Shown in pieces: positions 33,769-41,779 of a stretch of 64,000 nucleotides of DNA. Each line of letters begins with the position of its first letter. The stretch's first letter is position 1. The position numbers and the translations under genes are program-made. The notes beneath the pieces were generated by a model. That model made no database searches. It saw only the letters and a list, made by a program, of their open reading frames with translations, and was not told the origin of the DNA. Source of the DNA: Methylobacterium sp. Leaf91 (GTDB taxonomy: Bacteria; Pseudomonadota; Alphaproteobacteria; Rhizobiales; Beijerinckiaceae); NCBI RefSeq assembly GCF_001422815.1, contig NZ_LMMP01000034.1, forward strand, positions 195,442-259,441, given 5' to 3'.

Positions 33769-34350
33769 ATGATCCGCCGCCTTTACGAGTGGATACTCGC
33801 GCTCGCGGGCAAGCCGTCGGCCCCCTACGCGCTCGGTGCGGTAGCGTTCTCGGAGAGCTCGTTCTTTCCGGTCCCACCCGACGTGATGCTGGTGCCGATG
33901 GCGGTGAGCCGGCCCGACAGGGTCTGGTTCTACGCGACGATCACCACCCTGTCGTCGGTGGCCGGCGGGCTGCTCGGCTACGCCATCGGCGCGCTGCTCT
34001 ACGATTCCATCGGGGTCTGGCTGTTCTCGCTCTATGGGTTGAACGAGAAGGCGGCGAGCTTTCAGGCTTCCTACGCTCAGTACGGGCATTGGGTGATCCT
34101 GCTGAAGGGCCTGACACCGATCCCGTTCAAGCTGGTGACGATCACGTCGGGCTTCGCCCATTACGACCTGTTCTGGTTCGTCCTGCTCTCGCTCATCACA
34201 CGAGGCGCGCGCTTCTTTCTCCTCGCTGGGCTTCTGAAGCGCTACGGCGTATCCATTCGCGCCGTCCTCGACCGGCATCTGAACGTCGTCGCGGCCATCA
34301 CGGTGGCCGTCATCATCCTCGGCTTCGTCCTGTTCAAGGTGCTGCTGTGA
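33769..34350 (+). CDS. YqaA/DedA-like inner-membrane protein
   Basis: Protein of 193 residues of the SNARE-associated/VTT (DedA, YqaA) family. It contains the reentrant-loop blocks SESSFFPVPPDVMLVPMAV and KGLTPIPFKLVTITSGFAHYD plus about four hydrophobic segments. VTT proteins are linked to undecaprenyl phosphate or lipid translocation. The stop overlaps the dsbB GTG as GTGA, an unusual pairing that suggests a shared envelope role. Specific function not shown. Confidence 0.85.
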   Translation: MIRRLYEWILALAGKPSAPYALGAVAFSESSFFPVPPDVMLVPMAVSRPDRVWFYATITTLSSVAGGLLGYAIGALLYDSIGVWLFSLYGLNEKAASFQASYAQYGHWVILLKGLTPIPFKLVTITSGFAHYDLFWFVLLSLITRGARFFLLAGLLKRYGVSIRAVLDRHLNVVAAITVAVIILGFVLFKVLL

Positions 34351-34838
34351 TCGATTACACCGCCCTACTCCGCCTTCGCCGCGCCGCCCTGATAGTCCTG
34401 ATCGGGTCTGTCCTGGCGATTGCCGGCGCGTTCTATTTTCAGTGGGTTCTCGGCTACGTGCCGTGCAAGCTCTGCCTGACGGAGCGCCTGCCTTATTACG
34501 CGGCCATTCCGCTGGCCCTGCTGGCCCTGTTCACCCCGGAGCGCGTGACGCGGCTGATCCTCGGGATCGCCGCCCTCGGCCTGCTCTACGGGGCAGGCCT
34601 CAGCGTCTATCACGCTGGCGCCGAATGGGCTCTCTGGGCCGGCCCGTCCGATTGCGGCGGCGGCAGCGGCGCCAATCCCAGCGATGTCGGGGATTTTCTC
34701 GATACCCTGAAAGCGACGCGGGTCGCCGATTGCTCCACCGCTGCCTGGCGCTTCCTCGGCATCTCACTGGCCGGCTGGAATGCGGCCATCGCCTTCATCC
34801 TGGCCTCCATCGCCGGAACGGCCGCCCTCAAACGCTGA
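34347..34838 (+). CDS. dsbB: Disulfide bond formation protein B (DsbB)
   Basis: Inner-membrane quinone-linked oxidase that reoxidises DsbA. The 163 residues have four hydrophobic helices. The first periplasmic loop carries Cys40-Lys-Leu-Cys43 (VPCKLCLTERLPYY), and the second loop has Cys103 and Cys129, matching both redox pairs of DsbB. The start is GTG overlapping the YqaA stop. No dsbA gene is seen in the window. Confidence 0.9.
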   Translation: MIDYTALLRLRRAALIVLIGSVLAIAGAFYFQWVLGYVPCKLCLTERLPYYAAIPLALLALFTPERVTRLILGIAALGLLYGAGLSVYHAGAEWALWAGPSDCGGGSGANPSDVGDFLDTLKATRVADCSTAAWRFLGISLAGWNAAIAFILASIAGTAALKR

Positions 34839-34856
34839 ATGGGCGGCGGCGAAACT

Positions 34857-35342
34857 TCAGTTGAGGTCGCCGGGCAAGGCAGGGAGCGGGGCGACGTCGA
34901 TCCCCTCCTCCACGAGGGCACGGGCTTCGGAAGGGCTGGCGACGCCGTAGATCGGGCGGGACTCGGCCTCGCCGTAATGCATGCGCCGCGCTTCTTCGGG
35001 GAATTGCGGACCGACATTGTCGGCCGTCCGGATCACGTGCTCGCGGACCGCTCGCATCAGCGCGCGCAGCTGCCGCTCTGGCTCCGCCATCGGCAGTCGC
35101 TCGGCCGACGGTGCTGCGGCAGGATCGGTGGGCGACGCTTCTGCGAGGGCGCGGTTCGGACCAGGCACTTGAGCCACGGTCTTCGCCAGCGCCGGCGCCA
35201 TCATGGCCTTGGCGACCCGGGTCGAGCCGCAAGCGAGACATTCCACGAGACCGTCCGCCGCCTGAGCGTCGTAGGAATCGCTCGAGCGAAACCAACCCTC
35301 GAAATCGTGTCCGTTATCGCAGACGAGCGTGTAGCGGATCAT
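34857..35342 (-). CDS. DUF1178 family protein
   Basis: Cytosolic protein of 161 residues of unknown function. The N-terminus MIRYTLVCDNGHDFEGWFRSS and VECLACGSTRVAKAMMAP carry cysteines spaced like a zinc-ribbon; the C-terminus PIYGVASPSEARALVEEGID is typical of the family. It follows the nitrilase gene by 25 bases, an association widely seen in alphaproteobacteria. The function remains unknown. Confidence 0.85.
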   Translation of the reverse strand: MIRYTLVCDNGHDFEGWFRSSDSYDAQAADGLVECLACGSTRVAKAMMAPALAKTVAQVPGPNRALAEASPTDPAAAPSAERLPMAEPERQLRALMRAVREHVIRTADNVGPQFPEEARRMHYGEAESRPIYGVASPSEARALVEEGIDVAPLPALPGDLN

Positions 35343-35367
35343 GGGCGGGATTGGACCGGACGCATGG

Positions 35368-36243
35368 TCACCCAGCCCGCCCGACGCGCTCGACCGTGAA
35401 GGGGCGCGCGTGTTTGAGGGCTGGAATCCGCCCCCTCGCCTCTGTGACGCGGGCAAGGTCGATTTCGGCAAGGATCACGCCGGGCTCGGCACCGCCGGCA
35501 TCCGCCAGCACCTTGCCCCAGGGATCGACGATGATCGAGTGGCCGTAGGTCTCGCGTCCGTCCTCGTGGCGACCGCCTTGAGCGGCCGAGATCATGAACG
35601 ATCCGGTCTCGATGGCGCGGGCGCGGTGGAGGACATGCCAATGCGCCTCGCCCGTCTGCTTGGTGAAACAGGCGGGCGCGCTGAGGATCGTCGCCCCGGC
35701 TTCCGCCAGAGCCCGGTACAGGGCCGGGAAACGCAGGTCGTAGCAGATCGCGATCCCGAGGGGCGCCCAGGGCGTTTCGGCGACGACCGCGCAGGCACCG
35801 CCGGTATAGGTATTGGATTCGCGCCAGCGCTCACCGTTGGGAAGGTCCACGTCATAGAGGTGGAGCTTGTCGTAGGAGGCGGTGATCGCGCCTTCCGCAT
35901 CGATGAGGAAGGCGCGGTTCGCGATCTTGTCGCCGTTCCGCACGGCCAGCGAGCCGATATGGACGACGATGCCGCGCTCGCGGGCCACATCGCGCAGGGC
36001 GGCGAGGGTCACGTCCTCGTCCTGCTCGCGCACATTGGCGAACAGGCTGGCTTTATCCCGCTCCACCAGGGAGGTCATTTCCGGTGTCTGTACGTAGTCT
36101 GCCCCCTGGGACGCAGCCTCTCGCACCAGGGCGACGGCGGCATCCCGATTGGCAAGCGGATCGCGCCCGGACCGCATCTGGACACAGGCCGCGACGAAGC
36201 GAGGCTCGGTCTTGTCCTGTTCCGTCGGCGAACCGTCGCTCAT
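35368..36243 (-). CDS. Carbon-nitrogen hydrolase (Nit/omega-amidase-like)
   Basis: Nitrilase-superfamily amidase of 291 residues. The catalytic triad is visible as Glu in YVQTPEMTS, Lys in YDKLHLYDVDLP and Cys in GIAICYDLRFP. The sequence is closest in pattern to Nit1/Nit2-type enzymes, which hydrolyse deaminated glutathione or omega-amides; a glutaredoxin gene immediately upstream (ATGA overlap) makes deaminated glutathione repair an appealing guess. The long upstream frame is the shadow of grxC, so I start at 36243. Confidence 0.88.
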   Translation of the reverse strand: MSDGSPTEQDKTEPRFVAACVQMRSGRDPLANRDAAVALVREAASQGADYVQTPEMTSLVERDKASLFANVREQDEDVTLAALRDVARERGIVVHIGSLAVRNGDKIANRAFLIDAEGAITASYDKLHLYDVDLPNGERWRESNTYTGGACAVVAETPWAPLGIAICYDLRFPALYRALAEAGATILSAPACFTKQTGEAHWHVLHRARAIETGSFMISAAQGGRHEDGRETYGHSIIVDPWGKVLADAGGAEPGVILAEIDLARVTEARGRIPALKHARPFTVERVGRAG

Positions 36244-36512
36244 GATTGCGGCGCCTCGGTCGACAGAAGCGGATCGAGCTTGCCTGACCGGTCGAGGGCG
36301 TAGAGGTCGTCGCAACCACCCACATGCGTCTCGCCGATGAAGATCTGAGGCACGCTGGTTCGGCCGCCCGCACGCTGGGTCATGGCCGCACGGGAGCCGA
36401 CAGTCTTCTCGACGTCGACCTCCGTGAAGGTCACGCCTTTCTCGCGCAGCAAGGTCTTGGCGGCGGTGCAGTAAGGGCACCAGGCTGTCGTGTAGATGAT
36501 CACCGGAGGCAT
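36240..36512 (-). CDS. grxC: Glutaredoxin 3 (GrxC)
   Basis: Small glutathione-dependent disulfide oxidoreductase of 90 residues. The active site is Cys12-Pro-Tyr-Cys15, followed by the cis-proline block TSVPQIFIG and the GGCDDLYALD glutathione-binding motif. Length and motifs are standard. First gene of a grxC-nitrilase-DUF1178 operon with an ATGA overlap to the nitrilase gene. Confidence 0.93.
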   Translation of the reverse strand: MPPVIIYTTAWCPYCTAAKTLLREKGVTFTEVDVEKTVGSRAAMTQRAGGRTSVPQIFIGETHVGGCDDLYALDRSGKLDPLLSTEAPQS

Positions 36513-36610
36513 GGTTTGCAGACGTCCCGCTTCGCTCCCCTGAGCATATAGGGGAATGGCGGACGTCTTCCTACCGTGAAGGCATCATTGCGCCGACGCG
36601 CGAATCGGTT

Positions 36611-36967
36611 TCAGGCCGCCAGCAGCTTCTCGACCTCGTTGACGAGGTCACGCAGGTGGAAGGGCTTCGACAGCACCTTCGCGTCCTTCGGAGCCTTCGA
36701 ATCCGGGTTCAGGGCGACGGCCGCGAAGCCCGTGATGAACATCACCTTGATGTCCGGATCGAGTTCGGTGGCGCGGCGCGCCAGCTCGATCCCGTCCATT
36801 TCCGGCATCACGATATCGGTCAGGAGCAGTTCGAAGGGCTCCTCGCGCAGGCGGTTATAGGCCGAGAGGCCGTTATCGAACGACAGCACGTCATAGCCGG
36901 CATTCTGCAACGCCTTGGCCAGGAACCGGCGCATGTCGTTGTCGTCTTCGGCCAGGAGGATCTTCAT
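36611..36967 (-). CDS. cpdR: Single-domain response regulator CpdR
   Basis: Stand-alone receiver domain of 118 residues. Acidic pocket EDD (7-9), phospho-acceptor Asp51 in LLLTDIVMPEMDG, Thr in MFITGF and Lys in VLSKPFHLRDLV are all present. The sequence and Asp51 position match CpdR, the alphaproteobacterial adaptor that in its unphosphorylated form directs ClpXP to cell-cycle substrates; phosphate arrives through CckA-ChpT. A longer frame upstream is unsupported. Stand-alone gene, divergent from the N-formylglutamate amidohydrolase gene. Confidence 0.88.
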   Translation of the reverse strand: MKILLAEDDNDMRRFLAKALQNAGYDVLSFDNGLSAYNRLREEPFELLLTDIVMPEMDGIELARRATELDPDIKVMFITGFAAVALNPDSKAPKDAKVLSKPFHLRDLVNEVEKLLAA

Positions 36968-37175
36968 CGGTCGGTGTCCCGCACCCTTGAGTCGCTGTGT
37001 TCTTTTCATAAAGCGCAGACTTGGTAAACAAGGTGTTGAGATTGGCACCCGGACCGGGTGCAGGACGGCACACCGATCGCTTCGCGACGGGGGGTGTCGC
37101 AGTGGACACGCACCGTCACACGCCGCAAAGTGTGGCCATGCGTTTCCCTTCCAGCACCTGGGCGCACACGCCGCG

Positions 37176-38084
37176 ATGACCGAGTCTAGCCCTCGCTGGA
37201 ATGCAGCGAATCCGGGAGATTTCGTACCGCCCTTCGCCATCGACGAGCCGGGCGAGCACACGCTTCCGTTCGTGTTCAACACGCCTCATTCCGGGGCGGT
37301 CTATCCGAAAGCCTTCCTCGCGGGCTCACGCCTCGACCCGTTGGCGCTCCGCCGCTCGGAAGACGCCTATGTCGACCGCCTGTTCGCGCCCGTGGTCGAT
37401 CTCGGCGCGCCGCTCATGCGAGCGAACTTCCCACGGGCCTATCTCGACGTAAATCGCGAGCCCTACGAGCTCGACCCGCGCATGTTCGACGGGCGGCTTC
37501 CGCCTTTCGCCAACACGCGGTCCATGCGTGTCGCCGGCGGCCTCGGCACGGTGCCGAGGGTGGTGGCCGACGGACAGGAAATCTACCGCACGCGGCTCCC
37601 CGTGGAGGAAGCGGTCGCGCGGATCGAGGAACTCTACAAACCGTATCACCGTACCCTGCGCGGCCTCATCCAGCGCACCGCACGTGCCTTCGGCCACGCC
37701 ATCCTGATCGATTGCCATTCGATGCCGTCCTCGAGCCTCCCCCGCGACGAGGATGCGAAGGCCGATTTCGTGCTGGGCGACAGGTTCGGGACGAGCTGCA
37801 CGCCGATCCTCATCGCCGCGTTCGAGCATCATCTGCGCGCGCGCGGTTTCCGCACCCTGCGCAACAAGCCCTATGCGGGCGGGTTCATCACCGAACATTA
37901 CGGGGAGCCGAATATCGGCCGCCACGCGCTTCAGATCGAGATCAACCGTGGGCTCTATATGAACGAGAGCAACCTCGCGGTGACGCAGGGGTTCGCGGAT
38001 CTGGTCTGGACGCTACGCGAGGTGGTGAAGGCGGTGGCCGAGGAAATGGACAGCCTGACACTCCGCAGGATCGCCGCCGAATAG
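37176..38084 (+). CDS. N-formylglutamate amidohydrolase family protein
   Basis: Zinc-dependent hydrolase of 302 residues of the HutG2-like family, which cleaves N-formylglutamate to formate and glutamate. Blocks include PFVFNTPHSGAVYP, DRLFAPVVDLGAPLMRANFPRAYLDVNREPYELD, ILIDCHSMPS and LQIEINRGLYMNE. No other histidine-degradation gene is adjacent, so its role may be general formyl-amino-acid turnover; the released formate could feed the formate dehydrogenase elsewhere in the window. Confidence 0.85.
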   Translation: MTESSPRWNAANPGDFVPPFAIDEPGEHTLPFVFNTPHSGAVYPKAFLAGSRLDPLALRRSEDAYVDRLFAPVVDLGAPLMRANFPRAYLDVNREPYELDPRMFDGRLPPFANTRSMRVAGGLGTVPRVVADGQEIYRTRLPVEEAVARIEELYKPYHRTLRGLIQRTARAFGHAILIDCHSMPSSSLPRDEDAKADFVLGDRFGTSCTPILIAAFEHHLRARGFRTLRNKPYAGGFITEHYGEPNIGRHALQIEINRGLYMNESNLAVTQGFADLVWTLREVVKAVAEEMDSLTLRRIAAE

Positions 38085-38171
38085 ACCGGATGGGTTCTGC
38101 CGCGCGGGCCGCGCGAGCAGACGTCCCAAATTACAAACCGCCAAATCACAAACCGATTTCCCAAGAAAAAA

Positions 38172-38191
38172 GGCCGCTCCGAAGAGCGGCC
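38172..38191 (-). terminator. Intrinsic terminator (minus strand)
   Basis: Perfect 8-bp stem GGCCGCTC / GAGCGGCC with a four-base CGAA loop. On the minus strand it is followed by six Ts, a strong rho-independent terminator. It lies more than 220 bases beyond galU, which implies that the transcript covers the intervening region, where a structured element and a small reading frame are seen. Confidence 0.85.
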
Positions 38192-38197
38192 CGAAGT

Positions 38198-38329
38198 CTA
38201 GGGAGGAAACGCCCAAGAAGGGCTACGGGACCGCGACGCCATCGCGATCCCGCAATGCACAAAGTACAGTGCGCCGCACAAAGCGCAAGAGTGTTTCGCC
38301 GTCGAAAGTCTGCACTCGGTGCATGCCAT
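38198..38329 (-). CDS. Candidate small cysteine-rich protein (43 aa) or structured small RNA
   Basis: Within the 330-base gap 38085-38414 a minus-strand frame reads MACTECRLSTAKHSCALCG and ends in AFPP just seven bases before the terminator stem. Two CxxC pairs (CTEC and CALC) recall a tiny zinc ribbon, followed by another His-Cys. No good ribosome-binding sequence is seen. The same segment folds as RNA into a hairpin of about eleven pairs at 38226-38252 (GGGACCGCGA against TCGCGATCCC, one G-U pair in the minus-strand RNA), so a small RNA or galU 3' UTR is equally likely. Confidence 0.3.
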   Translation of the reverse strand: MACTECRLSTAKHSCALCGALYFVHCGIAMASRSRSPSWAFPP

Positions 38330-38414
38330 GCCCGCGTCGCACGCACCGTACGGCGCAGCTTGCAGGTCTTGGCTCGACAATCTCGGTTTGCGCGTACTCC
38401 TCCCGAGCCTTCCC

Positions 38415-39281
38415 TCAATGTTCCTTGAGCAGCCGGGCGATCTCGGCCTTGAGCGGCTCGGCGAGTTCCTTGCGCTGCAGCGCGTAGGCGATGTTCGCCG
38501 TGAGGAAGCCGAGCTTGGAACCGGTATCGTAGGTCCGGCCTTCGTAATGCATGCCGAAGAAGGATTGCTTCTCGGCCAGCCTGATCATCGCGTCGGTCAG
38601 CTGGATCTCACCGCCGGCCCCCTTCTCGCCCTTCTCCAGGATCGAGAAGATCTCTGGCTGCAGGATGTAGCGCCCGGAGATGATGAAGTTCGATGGCGCG
38701 GTGCCCTGTTTGGGCTTCTCGACCATGCCGTTGATCTCGAAGGTCTGCCCATAGGTCTCACCGACGCCGACGATACCGTATTGATGCGTCTCCTCCGGCT
38801 TGACCTCCTCCACGGCGATGACGTTGCCGCCATGGCGCTCATAGGCGGAAAGCATCTGCTGCATGCAGCCCTTGCTCAGCATGTCGGGCAGCAGCACGGC
38901 GAAGGGCTCGTCGCCGACGATCTCGCGGGCACACCAGACCGCATGGCCGAGGCCGAGAGGAGCCTGCTGGCGGGTGAAGCTCGTTTGCCCGGCAGCCGGA
39001 AGATCCCGCTTCAACTCCTCGTAGATCGCCTCCTTGCCGCGCTCCTGAAGCATGCGGTCGAGTTCGAAGGCGATGTCGAAATGGTCCTCGATCACGGCCT
39101 TGCCGCGGCCGGTCACGAAAATGAAATGCTCGATCCCGGCCTCGCGCGCCTCGTCGACCACATGCTGGACGACCGGCCGGTCGACCACGGTGAGCATTTC
39201 CTTCGGGACGGCCTTGGTGGCGGGCAGGAAGCGGGTACCCAACCCTGCGACAGGCAGGACGGCTTTACGAATCGGTTTCAT
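38415..39281 (-). CDS. galU: UTP-glucose-1-phosphate uridylyltransferase (GalU)
   Basis: Makes UDP-glucose from UTP and glucose 1-phosphate for polysaccharides and glycolipids. The 288 residues contain the nucleotide-binding VLPVAGLGTRFLPATKAVPKEM, VDRPVVQHVVDEA, FAVLLPDMLS and the C-terminal YDTGSKLGFLTANIAYAL block. Length is standard. I start at the ATG at 39281 (MKPIRKAV). Divergent from galE across 188 bases. Confidence 0.94.
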   Translation of the reverse strand: MKPIRKAVLPVAGLGTRFLPATKAVPKEMLTVVDRPVVQHVVDEAREAGIEHFIFVTGRGKAVIEDHFDIAFELDRMLQERGKEAIYEELKRDLPAAGQTSFTRQQAPLGLGHAVWCAREIVGDEPFAVLLPDMLSKGCMQQMLSAYERHGGNVIAVEEVKPEETHQYGIVGVGETYGQTFEINGMVEKPKQGTAPSNFIISGRYILQPEIFSILEKGEKGAGGEIQLTDAMIRLAEKQSFFGMHYEGRTYDTGSKLGFLTANIAYALQRKELAEPLKAEIARLLKEH

Positions 39282-39469
39282 CAAGCGGGACCCGGTCTCT
39301 TAAAATGCGGTGGGAACAACCCGGAGGCGAGGGACGATAGCACGTTGTCGTGATGGAGCGAGCAAGAACAAAACCATTTCCACGCCCGACTCAGCCTAAA
39401 GCGCCGCATGATCACACGGAGGGTTTGAGGTATATCTTCCGCGACGTGCGCGGGAATGGAAGTGGGGCC

Positions 39470-40462
39470 ATGGCGATTCTGGTGACGGGCGGCGCGGGAT
39501 ATATCGGCAGCCACATGGTGCTGGCGTTGCTGGATGCCGGCCACAAGGACATCGTCGTCATCGATGATTTGTCCACCGGCTTCGACTGGGTGCTTCCCCC
39601 CGACGTGACGCTGGTGGTGGGCGACGTGGCCGATCAGGCCCTGGTGAAACGGGTCATCGCCGAACACGGAATCGATGTGCTGGCGCATTTCGCCGCCAAG
39701 ATCGTGGTGCCGGATTCGGTGGCCGACCCTCTCGGCTACTATCTGGCCAACACGGTCAAGACCCGGGCGCTCATCGAGGCTGCGGTGCATGGCGGGGTGA
39801 AGCACGTCATCTTCTCCTCCACCGCCGCAATCTACGGCGAGCCCGAAATCGTCCCGGTGCCGGAGGACCTCGTGGCCGCGCCGATCAACCCCTACGGCCG
39901 CTCGAAACTCATGAGCGAGTGGATGATCGACGACGCGGCCAAGGCCCACGGCTTCAGCTACGTCATCCTGCGTTACTTCAATGTCGCGGGTGCCGATCCG
40001 CGCGGACGCAGTGGCCAATCTTCAAGCGAAGCCACCCATCTCATCAAGGTCGCCACTCAGGCGGCGCTGGGCCGGCGCAGTCATCTGAGCGTGTTCGGTA
40101 CGGATTACCCCACCCGCGACGGCTCGTGCCTCCGCGATTACATCCAGGTTTCCGATCTCGCCGATGCCCATTGCGTCGCCATCGATCATCTACGTTCGGG
40201 TGGCGCGAGCAAAACGCTCAATTGCGGCTACGGGCGCGGTTACTCGGTCCTCGAGGTGATCGAGGTGGTCAAGCGCATTTCGGGCCGTGATTTCGAAGTG
40301 AGGCTGTCGCCGCGTAGGCCCGGCGACCCGGCGCAGATCGTGGCGAAGGCCGACCGGATCCGCGCTGAATTGGGCTGGCAGCCACGTTACGACGACCTCG
40401 ACGGGATCGTGGCCCAGGCCCTCGCCTGGGAAGAGACCCTGGCTCGGCGCAACCGCCTATGA
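39470..40462 (+). CDS. galE: UDP-glucose 4-epimerase (GalE)
   Basis: Short-chain dehydrogenase-fold enzyme of 330 residues interconverting UDP-glucose and UDP-galactose. It has the NAD motif TGGAGYIGSH, the catalytic serine/threonine in FSSTAAIYG, YxxxK as YGRSK, and C-terminal RPGDPAQIVAKADRIRAELGW. The start at 39470 leaves the canonical N-terminus. The stop overlaps the next gene as ATGA. With the divergent galU it forms a UDP-sugar supply unit. Confidence 0.92.
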   Translation: MAILVTGGAGYIGSHMVLALLDAGHKDIVVIDDLSTGFDWVLPPDVTLVVGDVADQALVKRVIAEHGIDVLAHFAAKIVVPDSVADPLGYYLANTVKTRALIEAAVHGGVKHVIFSSTAAIYGEPEIVPVPEDLVAAPINPYGRSKLMSEWMIDDAAKAHGFSYVILRYFNVAGADPRGRSGQSSSEATHLIKVATQAALGRRSHLSVFGTDYPTRDGSCLRDYIQVSDLADAHCVAIDHLRSGGASKTLNCGYGRGYSVLEVIEVVKRISGRDFEVRLSPRRPGDPAQIVAKADRIRAELGWQPRYDDLDGIVAQALAWEETLARRNRL

Positions 40463-41685
40463 AGACGGCCCTCCGCACCGCCATCGCCCTCTGCGCATTT
40501 CTTGCAGCGGAGAGTAGGGCCCAGGATTCTACTCGGCCGGCACCGCCTGCCAAACCGGAGGCGGCGGCAAACGCCTCGTTTCGCAGCTTCGTCGATGCCC
40601 TGCGGCCCGATGCCGAGGCGCGCGGGGTCAGTGCTGCGACCTTCGACGCGGCGTTTCGCGGCATGTCTTCCCCCGATCCCGGCATCCTCGCCAAAACCAC
40701 CGCTCAAGGAGAGTTCGGACGCCCCGTCTGGGACTACCTCGTCGGCGCGGTCTCGACCGGGCGGATCGCACGGGGTCGCTCACAAGCGGCCCGTCTGTCC
40801 ACCACGCTGGCGGCGATCGAAGCCCGGACGGGCGTCCCGCGCTGGATCGTCCTCGCTTTCTGGGGAGTCGAGTCGGATTTCGGAGTGAGCGGCGGGACCG
40901 TTCCGACCATCCGTGCCCTGGCGACCCTGGCGCAGGCGCGCTTTCGCGGCACGCTGTTTCGGAACGAGCTCCTCGACGCATTGACGATTCTGCAGCGCGG
41001 CGACATCGCCCCCGAGGCGATGAAGGGATCCTGGGCCGGCGCCATGGGCCAGACCCAGTTCCTCCCATCGACCTTCCTGAAGCATGCGGTGGATTTCGAT
41101 GGGGACGGTCACCGAGACATCTGGCGATCGGAGCCGGATGCCCTGGCCTCCATCGCCGGCTATCTCCAGTCTCTCGGCTGGAATCGCGACCTGTCGTGGG
41201 GCTATGCCGTGACGCTTCCAGGCGGATTCGATCTGACGACGTATCGGGCGGACCTGTCGGACTTCGCCAGACGGGGCGTCCGCAGGATCGATGGCGAGGC
41301 GCTGCCGGGATCGGGTGCGGCAAGCCTGTTCCTGCCCGGCGGCTCGGGCGGCCCGGTCTTCCTGATCACCGACAATTTCGAGGTGATCCGGGGCTACAAC
41401 ACCTCGGATTCCTATGCGCTCGCCGTCGGCCATCTCGCCGACCGTCTTGCCGGCGGGCCGCCACTGGCGGCACCTTGGCCGACCGGCGCGCCACGCCTCG
41501 ACAAAGCGGGCCTGCAGGCCCTGCAGAAAGCCCTGACGACCCGAAACCTCTATGCCGGCGATGCGGATGGCCGCGCCGGGCCAAAGATGCGGGAGGCGGT
41601 CCGCCAATATCAGATCAAGGAAGGTCTGGTGGCCGACGGCTACGCCACGCCCAGCCTTCTGGAGCACATCACGGCGCGCCCCTGA
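40459..41685 (+). CDS. Lytic murein transglycosylase (MltB family) with peptidoglycan-binding domain
   Basis: Exported murein hydrolase of 408 residues. A signal peptide (TALRTAIALCAFLAAESRAQ) precedes the MltB/SLT_2 domain, which shows the catalytic glutamate in FWGVESDFG and the blocks GSWAGAMGQTQFLPSTF and DFDGDGHRDIW. The last 60 residues (LDKAGLQALQKALTTRNLYAGDADGRAG) form a PG_binding_1 domain. The ATGA overlap couples it to galE. Confidence 0.9.
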   Translation: MKTALRTAIALCAFLAAESRAQDSTRPAPPAKPEAAANASFRSFVDALRPDAEARGVSAATFDAAFRGMSSPDPGILAKTTAQGEFGRPVWDYLVGAVSTGRIARGRSQAARLSTTLAAIEARTGVPRWIVLAFWGVESDFGVSGGTVPTIRALATLAQARFRGTLFRNELLDALTILQRGDIAPEAMKGSWAGAMGQTQFLPSTFLKHAVDFDGDGHRDIWRSEPDALASIAGYLQSLGWNRDLSWGYAVTLPGGFDLTTYRADLSDFARRGVRRIDGEALPGSGAASLFLPGGSGGPVFLITDNFEVIRGYNTSDSYALAVGHLADRLAGGPPLAAPWPTGAPRLDKAGLQALQKALTTRNLYAGDADGRAGPKMREAVRQYQIKEGLVADGYATPSLLEHITARP

Positions 41686-41779
41686 GGCTTCGCCTCGTGA
41701 GGCGGATTTAGACGCGGGGCCGATCGTCCGATAGGATGGCACGGTCTCGTCCTTCGACGATCAGCAGGCAGGTCGCAGC

